Assembly (NCBI RefSeq): GCF_009687885.1
Contig: NZ_BLAF01000036.1
Span: forward strand, 1-64,000
Source of the DNA: Acrocarpospora pleiomorpha
GTDB taxonomy: Bacteria; Actinomycetota; Actinomycetes; Streptosporangiales; Streptosporangiaceae
Direction of reading: 5' to 3'
Length of the DNA stretch: 64,000 nucleotides
Both the position numbers and the translations under genes were made by a program. The notes beneath the pieces are model-generated. The model had not been told where the DNA came from. It did no database searches and worked only from the letters and a program-made list of their open reading frames with translations. Positions 35,188-64,000 of the stretch are shown here, in pieces. The number at the start of each line of letters is the position of its first letter. Position 1 is the stretch's first letter.

Positions 35188-38100
35188 ACCGGCGCCATCG
35201 CCGTGGGCACCACCACATCGGCGCCCTCGCCGAACAACTCGTTCAGGAGAAACTCCGCCAGCACCACCGGAGTCGGATAGTCGAACACCAGCGTGGACGG
35301 CAGCCGCAACCCGGTCGCGGAGTTCAACCGGTTACGCAGCTCCACGGCTGTGAGCGAGTCGAAGCCCAGCTCACGGAACTCCCGCCGCACCTCCACCATG
35401 TCGATCGAGGCGTGTCCCAGCACCATGGCCACCTCGGTGCGTACCAGATCCAGCAGAACCTCGGCACGCTCGGCCGCCCCCAGGGGAGCCAGCCGATTCA
35501 GCAACGTCGCCGCGACCACCGAACCGGACGCCGCCGACCGCCGACCGCCCCGCACCAGCCCCCGGAACAACGGAGAGACCTCGCCGAAGGCGCGCAGCAC
35601 CGCCAGTTCCAACCGGAGCGGGATGACCACCGGCCGCGTCACCCGGCCGGCCGCGTCGAACAGCGCCAGGCCCTGTTCCACCGACAGCGGCGGCATGCCC
35701 GTCCGGGCGATCCTCCTCATGTCGACATCGCTCAGCGTGCCGGTCAAGCCGGTGTCCTGAGTCCAGGGACCCCACACCAGCGACTGCGCGGGCAGCCCTT
35801 CGGCCCGGCGCGATTCGGCCAGCGCGTCCAAGAACGTGTTGGCGGCGGCATAGTTGGCCTGCCCAGCCGCGCCCATGACACCCGCGAGTGAGGAGAACAG
35901 CACGAACGCCGCGAGGTCCAGGCCCTGGGTCAGCTCGTGCAGGTGCCAGGCGGCGTCCACCTTGGGACGCAGCACCGCGTCCAGCCGCTCCGGCGTCAGT
36001 GCGGGAATCGTGCCGTCATCCAGCACACCGGCGGTGTGAATGACCGCGGTCAGCGGATGACCGGCATCGATCCCGGCCAGCAGCGCCGCCACCTGATCCC
36101 GATCCGCCATGTCACACGCCGCGACCGTGGCCTCGGCGCCGTGCGCGATCAGCTCGGCCTGCAACTCCACCGCACCCGGAGCCTCCAAACCCCGGCGACT
36201 GGTCAGCAGCAGATGCCGCACCCCGCGTTCGGCCACCAGATGCCGGGCCAGACCGCCTCCCAGACCACCGGTGCCACCGGTGATCAACACCGTCCCGTCG
36301 GGATCCCATGGCCGCTCGGCCTCTTCCGAAGGTGTCACCCGCGCCAGACGGGGAACCCGTACCCCACCCTCGCGCACCGCCACCTGCGGCTCACCCGAGA
36401 CCAGCACCCCGGCCAGTACCGGTGAAGGCAACTCACCGTCGACATCGACCAGCACGAACCGGCCAGGGTTCTCCCACTGCGCCGACCGGACCAGACCGCA
36501 CACCGCCGCAGCCGCCAGATCGGCGACCACCTCGCCCTCCCGCGCCGCCACCGCACCACGAGTGACGAACACCAAGCGGGAACTCTCGAACCGCTCATCG
36601 GCCTGCCAACGCTGCACCAGCCCCAGGACATGAGCGACCAGCTCGTGCGTCGACTCCACCGTGCCGGCGGTCTCCGACGAGCTGACGCTGAGAGTCAGCA
36701 CATCCGGCACCACCTCCAGCAGCGCCAAGTCAGCGAGAACGTCTTCGGTGAGCTCGGCCACATCCAGCCCGGCATCGGACACCGGCGCCTGAGCCGGCAC
36801 CCATTCCAGCCCGAACAACGCCTCCCGCCCCGCTCCCGGACCGCTGCCGGCGGCGGCGAGCTGGTCGGCCGAGACCGGCCGCGACACCAGCGACCGCGCG
36901 GAGAGCACCGGCTCTCCGGCGGCGTCCACCGCGCTCACCGACACGGCGTCGTCGCCCACCTTGGCCAGGCGGACGCGCAGCAGTGCCGCTCCGGTGGCGT
37001 ACAGGCTCACCTCCTGCCAGGAGAACGGCAGCCTCGTACCCGCCGTGGTGTCCAGCCCGGCGAACGCGATCGCGTGCAGGGCGGCGTCCAGCAACGCAGG
37101 ATGCACCCCGAACGCACCGGCATCCGACTGCGCCTGCTCCGGCAACGCGACCTCGGCGAAGACCTCACCACCGGTGCCACGCCAGGCCCCCCGCAGACCC
37201 TGGAACACCGGGCCGTACCCCAACCCTCCCTCTGCCAGCTCTTCGTACAGCCCGTCCAGCTCGATCGCGGTCGCGCCGGCCGGGGGCCACACCGCCGTAT
37301 CGAAGTGCGCAGCGGCCTGAGCGTCCGTGGCGAGCGTCCCGGTGGCGTGCCGCACCCACTGCACCTCGTCACCGGCCTGCGCCGGCCGGGAGTAGACACT
37401 CAGGGTCCGGCGGCCGGTCTCCTCCGGGGCGCCTACCGCGACCTGGACCGCGACCGCGTCATCCTTACCCAGCACCAGCGGCGCGGCCAGGGTCAGCTCC
37501 TCGACCAGGCCACATCCGACCTGGTCACCCGCACGGACCGCCAGCTCCAAGAATCCGGTGCCCGGGAAGAACACCATCCCCGCCACCGTATGATCAGCCA
37601 GCCACGGCTGCGTTCGCAGCGAGATACGCCCGGTCAGCACCACTCCGTCGGAATCGGCCAACCCGACCGCGGCACCAAGCAACGGATGATCCGTCGCGGC
37701 CAGACCCGCCGCCGCCACATCCCCCGCACCGGCACCGGCGTTCTCAAGCCAGTACCGGCGGTGCTGAAAGGCGTAGGTCGGCAGGTCCACCCGGCGTCCA
37801 CCGGTCAGCACGGCCTGCCAGTCCACCGCCACGCCGCGTACGAACAGCTCAGCGGCCGAGACCAGCACCCGGTCCAGCCCGCCCTCGTCCCGGCGCAAAG
37901 TTCCGGCGATCACCGCATCTGCTGCGGCCTCGTCCACGCATTCGCCGATGCCGATCGTCAGCACCGGATGCGGGCTCACCTCCACGAACGCCCGATACCG
38001 CTGCTCCAGCAGCTGCCCGATCGCCGGGGCGAAGTCGACCGTGTTGCGCAGGTTGTCACACCAATACCCCGCGTCGAGTTCCGGCCCTTCCACCCACTGG

Positions 38101-40484
38101 CCGGTCACCGTCGACAACATCGGCACCCGCACCGCACGCGGAGCCACCTCCGCCAGGACCTGGGCCAGTTCCGCACCGATCAGATCGACCTGAGCCGAAT
38201 GCGAGGCATAGTCCACCGCGATACGCCGGACCCGCACCCCGTCCTCGGTCAGACGCTCCACCAGCTCCTCGACGGCTCGCAGTTCACCGGCCACCACCAC
38301 CGAGCGAGGGCCGTTGATCGCCGCGACCGACACCCGTCCGCCCCAGACGGCCAGCCGCTCACGCACCTGCTCGACCGGCAACGCCACTGAGGCCATCGCC
38401 CCGAGCCCCGCCAGCCGGTCGGCTATCAGGCCGCTGCGCAGCGCCACTATCCGGGCGCCGTCTTGTAGAGACAGGCCACCCGCGACCACCGCAGCGGCGA
38501 TCTCGCCCTGAGAGTGGCCGACCACGGCGTCGGGGCGGACCCCTAGCGATTCCCATACCGCCGCCAAGGAGACCATCACCGCGAACGACACCGGCTGGAC
38601 CACATCCACCCGATCCAGCGACGGAGCGTCCTCGGCCTGGCGGATCACATCCAGCAGCGACCACTCCACGAACGGCTCCAGCACCGCCGCGCACTCCGCC
38701 ATCCGACCCGCGAAAACCGGCGACTCCTCAAGCAGGGCAGCACCCATCCCCGCCCACTGCGCCCCCTGACCCGGGAACACCCACACCGACTTCCCGACGA
38801 CATCGGCCACACCCGCGACCACCCGAGCCGCCGACCCCACTGCGATCACGCCACCACGCAGGGAGGCTCCGGCGTCGTCCGTACTCAGCGGACCGAGACC
38901 AGCCAGCAACTCCTCGCGATCACGCCCGACGACCACCGCGCGGCGCTCGAACATCGACCGCGTCGTGGCCAGCGAGAACGCCACATCGACCAGCCGCAGA
39001 TCGTCCGCCGCCTCCACATACTCGGCCAGACGGCCGGCCTGCGCCCGCAACGCCTCATCGGATCTGCCCGAGATCATGCACGGCAGCACACCCGCCACCG
39101 GCGCCGGGTCCGCCACGTCCGGCTCGGCCTGCGGCGCCTGCTCCAAGATCATGTGCACATTCGTGCCGCTCATCCCGAACGACGACACACCCGCCCGGCG
39201 CGGACGGCCCGTCCGCGGCCACTCCACCGGCTCCGTCAGCAGTTCGACCGCGCCCGAGTCCCAGTCCACCCGCGAAGATCGCTCGTCCACATGCAACGTC
39301 TTGGGCAGCACCCCATGCCGGAGAGCCAAGATCGTCTTGATCACGCTGGCCACACCCGCCGCGGCCTGCGTGTGACCGATGTTCGACTTGACCGCCCCGA
39401 GCAGGAGCGGCTGCCCCGCCGGCCGGTCCTTGCCGTACGTGGCCAGCAACGCCTGGGCCTCGATCGGGTCACCCAGCGTCGTCCCGGTGCCATGCGCCTC
39501 GACCGCGTCCACGTCAGCGGGACTCAGTCCCGCGACGGCCAGCGCCTTGCGGATCACCCGCCGCTGCGAAGGACCGTTCGGCGCGGTCAACCCGTTGGAC
39601 GCGCCATCCTGATTGACCGCGGAACCCCGGACGATCGCGAGGATCTCGTGCCCGTTGCGGCGGGCGTCCGACAACCGCTCCAGCACCAGCACGCCCACGC
39701 CCTCAGACCAGCCCGTGCCGTTCGCGGTGTCGGCGAACGCCTTGCACCGGCCGTCGGGCGCCATCGCGCCCTGCGCGTTGAACCCGAGGAACACCAGCGG
39801 CGACGCCATCACGGTCACCCCGCAGGCCAGCGCCAGCGAGCACTCACCCGACCGCAGCGCCTGCGCCGCGAGGTGAATCGCCACCAGCGACGAGGAACAG
39901 GCCGTGTCCACCGTCATCGCCGGGCCCTCCAGGCCCAGCGTGTAGGACAGGCGTCCGGACAGCACACTGGCCACCGTTCCGGTGACGCTGTCGCCCTGCC
40001 CGCCTTCCAGGACCAGGCTCATGTAGTCCTGGCCGTTGGTGCCCACGAACACACCGGTGGAGCTGCCCTTCAGCGAGACCCGGTCGATCCCGGCCCGCTC
40101 GATCGCCTCCCAGGACGTCTCCAGCAGCACCCGCTGCTGCGGATCCATCCCCACTGCCTCACGCGGCGAAATACCGAAGAACCCGGCGTCGAACTCCACC
40201 GCATCGGACAGGAACCCGCCCTGGCATCCGACCCCCATGGCCGAAATGCCCTCCACATCCCAGTCCCGATCGACCGGGAAGGAGGAGATCGCGTCCGCAC
40301 CGTTGATCAGCAACCGCCAGAAGTCCTCAGGCGAGCCGACTCCGCCGGGAAAGCGGCATGCCATCGACACGATCGCGATCGGATCATGCCGGTGCGACTC
40401 CAACTCTTCAAGCCGTCGACGGGTCTCGTGGAGATCGGCGGTAACCCACTTCAGGTACTCAACGAGCTTCCGATCTTCGGACAT
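29811..40484 (-). CDS. Modular type I PKS: modules E and F (each KS-AT-DH-KR-ACP)
   Basis: 3557 residues. N-terminal docking helix MSEDRKLVEYL; C-terminal docking region about 3470-3557, ending SFIDNELGRSRDL. Module E: KS Cys 196, AT Ser 658, DH His 965, KR about 1390-1570, ACP Ser 1710. Module F: KS Cys 1940, AT Ser 2384, DH His 2689, KR about 3110-3290, ACP Ser 3432. Both ATs carry GHSQGE and YASH, predicting methylmalonyl. Both KRs carry the B-type Asp (VLDDGTI, VLADGTI). Two alpha-methyl alkenes are expected. ATG 40484 is chosen over an ATG 33 bp upstream because GGAGGG lies eight bases before it and the docking helix begins there. Gaps of 29 and 36 bp to its neighbours mark one operon. 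Confidence 0.96.
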   Translation of the reverse strand: MSEDRKLVEYLKWVTADLHETRRRLEELESHRHDPIAIVSMACRFPGGVGSPEDFWRLLINGADAISSFPVDRDWDVEGISAMGVGCQGGFLSDAVEFDAGFFGISPREAVGMDPQQRVLLETSWEAIERAGIDRVSLKGSSTGVFVGTNGQDYMSLVLEGGQGDSVTGTVASVLSGRLSYTLGLEGPAMTVDTACSSSLVAIHLAAQALRSGECSLALACGVTVMASPLVFLGFNAQGAMAPDGRCKAFADTANGTGWSEGVGVLVLERLSDARRNGHEILAIVRGSAVNQDGASNGLTAPNGPSQRRVIRKALAVAGLSPADVDAVEAHGTGTTLGDPIEAQALLATYGKDRPAGQPLLLGAVKSNIGHTQAAAGVASVIKTILALRHGVLPKTLHVDERSSRVDWDSGAVELLTEPVEWPRTGRPRRAGVSSFGMSGTNVHMILEQAPQAEPDVADPAPVAGVLPCMISGRSDEALRAQAGRLAEYVEAADDLRLVDVAFSLATTRSMFERRAVVVGRDREELLAGLGPLSTDDAGASLRGGVIAVGSAARVVAGVADVVGKSVWVFPGQGAQWAGMGAALLEESPVFAGRMAECAAVLEPFVEWSLLDVIRQAEDAPSLDRVDVVQPVSFAVMVSLAAVWESLGVRPDAVVGHSQGEIAAAVVAGGLSLQDGARIVALRSGLIADRLAGLGAMASVALPVEQVRERLAVWGGRVSVAAINGPRSVVVAGELRAVEELVERLTEDGVRVRRIAVDYASHSAQVDLIGAELAQVLAEVAPRAVRVPMLSTVTGQWVEGPELDAGYWCDNLRNTVDFAPAIGQLLEQRYRAFVEVSPHPVLTIGIGECVDEAAADAVIAGTLRRDEGGLDRVLVSAAELFVRGVAVDWQAVLTGGRRVDLPTYAFQHRRYWLENAGAGAGDVAAAGLAATDHPLLGAAVGLADSDGVVLTGRISLRTQPWLADHTVAGMVFFPGTGFLELAVRAGDQVGCGLVEELTLAAPLVLGKDDAVAVQVAVGAPEETGRRTLSVYSRPAQAGDEVQWVRHATGTLATDAQAAAHFDTAVWPPAGATAIELDGLYEELAEGGLGYGPVFQGLRGAWRGTGGEVFAEVALPEQAQSDAGAFGVHPALLDAALHAIAFAGLDTTAGTRLPFSWQEVSLYATGAALLRVRLAKVGDDAVSVSAVDAAGEPVLSARSLVSRPVSADQLAAAGSGPGAGREALFGLEWVPAQAPVSDAGLDVAELTEDVLADLALLEVVPDVLTLSVSSSETAGTVESTHELVAHVLGLVQRWQADERFESSRLVFVTRGAVAAREGEVVADLAAAAVCGLVRSAQWENPGRFVLVDVDGELPSPVLAGVLVSGEPQVAVREGGVRVPRLARVTPSEEAERPWDPDGTVLITGGTGGLGGGLARHLVAERGVRHLLLTSRRGLEAPGAVELQAELIAHGAEATVAACDMADRDQVAALLAGIDAGHPLTAVIHTAGVLDDGTIPALTPERLDAVLRPKVDAAWHLHELTQGLDLAAFVLFSSLAGVMGAAGQANYAAANTFLDALAESRRAEGLPAQSLVWGPWTQDTGLTGTLSDVDMRRIARTGMPPLSVEQGLALFDAAGRVTRPVVIPLRLELAVLRAFGEVSPLFRGLVRGGRRSAASGSVVAATLLNRLAPLGAAERAEVLLDLVRTEVAMVLGHASIDMVEVRREFRELGFDSLTAVELRNRLNSATGLRLPSTLVFDYPTPVVLAEFLLNELFGEGADVVVPTAMAPVTNDPIVIVGMSCRFPGEVESPDDLWRLVAEGGDGIGEFPTTRGWDLGALYSPDPDNPGTSYVRDGGFLESSEQFDPGFFGISPREALAMDPQQRLLLEASWEAVERAGMDPLSLRGSRTGVFAGVMYHDYAMTAELPLEAMGFISTGAAGSVATGRISYTLGLEGPAVTVDTACSSSLVAMHMGVQALRSGECDLALAGGVTVMASPAVFIGFSAQGGLAPDGRSKSFADAADGTSYSEGVGMLVLERLSDARRNGHQILAIVRGSAVNQDGASNGLTAPNGPSQQRVIRQALAVAGLSPAEVDAVEAHGTGTTLGDPIEAQALLATYGRDRDEDRPLLLGSIKSNIGHTQAAAGVAGVIKMVLAMRHGLLPKTLHVDTPSSHVDWSAGAVELLTEQAGWPETGRPRRAGVSSFGISGTNAHVILEQGPEAPVTEPVEQAPGVVPWVVSAKTPEALRGQARRLAAHVEAGDLDPVDVGSSLVVSRSVFEHRAVVVGRDRGELLAGVGALSAGEPAAHVVSGVADVAGKSVWVFPGQGAQWAGMGAALLEESPVFAGRMAECAAALEPLADWSLLDVIRQADGLDRVDVVQPVSFAVMVSLAAVWESLGVRPGSVVGHSQGEIAAAVVAGGLSLQDGARVVALRSRLIADRLAGLGAMASVALPVEQVRERLSSWDGRVSVAAVNGPRSVVVAGEVAAVEELVERLAGDGVRVRRIAVDYASHSAQVDLIGAELAQVLTGVVPQSVRVPMLSTVTGQWLEGPELDAAYWCDNLRNTVDFAPAIGQLLEQRYRAFVEVSPHPVLTIGIGECVDEAAVDAVIAGTLRRDEGGLDRVLVSAAELFVRGVTVDWQAVLTGGRPVDLPTYAFQHHRFWPNTRQSSDPRVLGLSATDHPLLGAAIPLANSDGVVLTGRLSVSAQPWLADHMVAGSVVVPASAFVELAIRAGDQVACDLVEELTLAAPLALVEHETVVVQVSVDPPQEGRRSLSVHTRSVDATDEGQWVLRATGTLATGTEEAVPFDAAVWPPAGATAIELEGLYEELAKESFACGPAFQGLRAAWWGADGEVFAELSLPEQAGDAASFGLHPALLDAVSHAAPFAGLDDSEGVQAPSSWGEVCLHAGGASMLRVRLARTGGDAFSLFAVDAAGEPVVSARSVVMRPMAVEHVTGADHRGAGWDSLFQVEWSVVGGLPQADQASIPVAVDLSSLAEADPVPAVMVTELVSDPAAGVVESAHALTARVLDLLQRWLADERFADSRLVFLTRGAVAVSDGEVVTDLPAAAVWGLVRSAQSEDPGRFLLVDVDDQESSPLDVLPRVLASTEPQAAVRAGEVLVPRLARLSPDEHDARAWNPEGTVLITGGTGGLGALFARYVVAERGVRHLLLTSRRGLDAPGAVELRAELIAHGVEVTIAACDMADRDAVAALLKGIPAEHPLTAVIHTAGVLADGTIPSQTHERLDSVLRPKADAAWHLHELTQGLDLAGFVMFSSLAGVMGNAGQGNYAAANAFLDSLVQLRRAQGLPGSSLAWGLWEQGTGMTGGLGAINLQRMARAGMPALSAEQGLAAFEAATASGRAAVAAARLDLSVLRTFPEVPHLLRGLVRVGRRSAVSTSLGGDADLVRRLAGLGEAERVRLVTELVRAQAAVVLGHASAEAVQVRREFRELGFDSLTAVELRNRLNAVTGLRLPATLIFDCPTPASLAEYILAEIAPGANTEVELSLLADLERFETAFSGNVLDDRARNGIATRLRHLLAKVSESGTETSETAVAGMLESASTEEILSFIDNELGRSRDL
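29899..29909 (-). promoter_or_regulatory. Motif ACTAGTGAAAC inside the PKS 3' end, 5' of the terminal PKS
   Basis: Eleven-base match to the intergenic 11302-11312 site. It encodes Thr-Ser-Glu-Thr in the docking region with codons ACT AGT that are rare in this DNA, about 125 nt before the next PKS start. Could be a regulatory element or only a paralogous coding sequence. Confidence 0.25.
35188..40484 (-). other. Module E: KS-AT(methylmalonyl)-DH-KR(B-type)-ACP
   Basis: DH motif HTVAGMVFFPG and HPALLDAALHA intact. The KR (TGGTGGLGGGLAR, VLDDGTI, ANYAAAN) closely resembles the KR of module B, including SDVDMRRI near its end. Expected unit CH=C(CH3), trans by B-type KR logic. Confidence 0.88.
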
Positions 40485-40513
40485 CAGAGTGGCCCTCCAA
40501 TTCAGACGCGGGG

Positions 40514-63574
<23,061 letters not shown>

Positions 63575-63614
63575 GGGCGAAGCCCTCCAGAGTACTCGCG
63601 CATGAGCCGCGCGA

Positions 63615-64000
63615 TCACAGATCTTTGAGGCGGCCCAGCTCGCTTTCGATGAAGCCGAGAATGTCCTTGGTACTCGCCGATTCGAGCACTTCGGCGACTG
63701 TGATTTCACTAGTCTCCGTGCCGGTCTCGCTCACCGTCGCCAGCAGGTGGCGCAGCCGGGTGACGATGCCGTTTCTCGCGACCTCGTTCAGCGCGTGGCC
63801 GGAAAGCGCCGTCTCGAAGCGGTTGAGATCGGCCAGCAAGGACAGTTCCGTGGCCTTGTTCTCCCCGGGCGCGATTTCCGCCAGGAGATGTTCGGCGAGG
63901 CTCGCGGGGGTGGGGTAGTCGAAGATGACGGTGGCCTGCAGCCGCAGTCCCGTCACCGCGTTCAGCCGGTTGCGCAGCTCCACCGTGGTGAGGGAATCGA
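63615..64000 (-). CDS. Modular type I PKS, 3' end only (ACP and C-terminal docking domain), cut by right window edge
   Basis: The last 127 codons or so of the PKS that hands its chain to the four-module protein. It holds the end of an ACP (DSLTTVELRNRLNAVTG, IFDYPTP) and a C-terminal docking region ending FIESELGRLKDL. This region is homologous to the C-terminal ends at 40514 and 29811. The stop lies 40 bp before the next start. It shows that at least one further PKS gene lies to the right in the same operon. Confidence 0.95.
   Translation of the reverse strand, partial: DSLTTVELRNRLNAVTGLRLQATVIFDYPTPASLAEHLLAEIAPGENKATELSLLADLNRFETALSGHALNEVARNGIVTRLRHLLATVSETGTETSEITVAEVLESASTKDILGFIESELGRLKDL
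63700..63713 (-). promoter_or_regulatory. Motif ACTAGTGAAATCAC inside the PKS 3' end, 5' of the four-module PKS
   Basis: Contains on the plus strand GTGATTTCAC, identical to the intergenic 11380-11389 core, followed by TAGT. About 125 nt before the start at 63574. Confidence 0.25.

Noticed and set aside
63575..63709. 45-codon upstream extension of the four-module PKS
   Set aside because: It overlaps the 3' coding end of the previous PKS gene in another frame, is unlike docking sequences, and the ATG at 63574 has a good Shine-Dalgarno.

Overview
This is GC-rich actinomycete DNA. Nearly every codon ends in G or C, many CDSs have GTG or ATG starts with purine-rich ribosome binding sites, and genes are packed tightly. 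It lies inside a giant modular type I polyketide synthase (PKS) cluster that runs off both ends of the window. The sequence alone does not fix the genus; a Streptomyces- or Streptosporangium-type filamentous actinomycete is a reasonable guess.

Layout. Left block (1-11173, minus strand): a loading PKS with a KSQ loading module and one fully reducing malonyl module, then the start of the next PKS, cut by the window edge. Middle block (11174-20398): nine tailoring, transport and editing genes on alternating strands. These are a DegT/perosamine-synthase-like sugar aminotransferase, a GT1 glycosyltransferase, an NDP-glucose 4,6-dehydratase, a TcaB9-like sugar C-methyltransferase, a type II thioesterase, a DrrA/DrrB-type ABC exporter pair and a crotonase-fold protein that directly follows the terminal PKS gene. 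Right block (20415-64000, minus strand): the 3' end of one PKS gene, then three complete PKS genes with 4, 2 and 2 modules, the last ending in a thioesterase.

How it works together. The loading module should decarboxylate methylmalonyl-ACP to a propionyl starter. The chain would then pass through module 1, module 2 (partial) and PKS genes outside the window, and re-enter at the right edge. The last eight modules, labelled A-H in chain order, read: A methylmalonyl, fully reduced; B methylmalonyl, alkene; C methylmalonyl, alkene; D malonyl, fully reduced; E methylmalonyl, alkene; F methylmalonyl, alkene; G malonyl, hydroxyl (A-type KR); H methylmalonyl, unreduced ketone, then TE. If colinear, the carboxyl end is R-CH2-CH(CH3)-CH=C(CH3)-CH=C(CH3)-CH2-CH2-CH=C(CH3)-CH=C(CH3)-CH(OH)-CH2-CO-CH(CH3)-CO-O-. 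This is two dimethyl-diene units followed by a 5-hydroxy-3-oxo-2-methyl terminus. An amino and/or C-methyl deoxysugar is probably attached by the glycosyltransferase. I do not recognise the product.

Most noteworthy: modules A-B-C and D-E-F look like a duplicated three-module block with an AT change in D. The last module has a DH with Asp replaced by Glu and no KR. A rare AT-rich motif (ACTAGTGAAA type, related to the palindrome GTGATTTCAC) lies about 115-140 nt upstream of four PKS starts, partly inside the preceding PKS gene, and recurs in the tailoring-gene intergenic regions.
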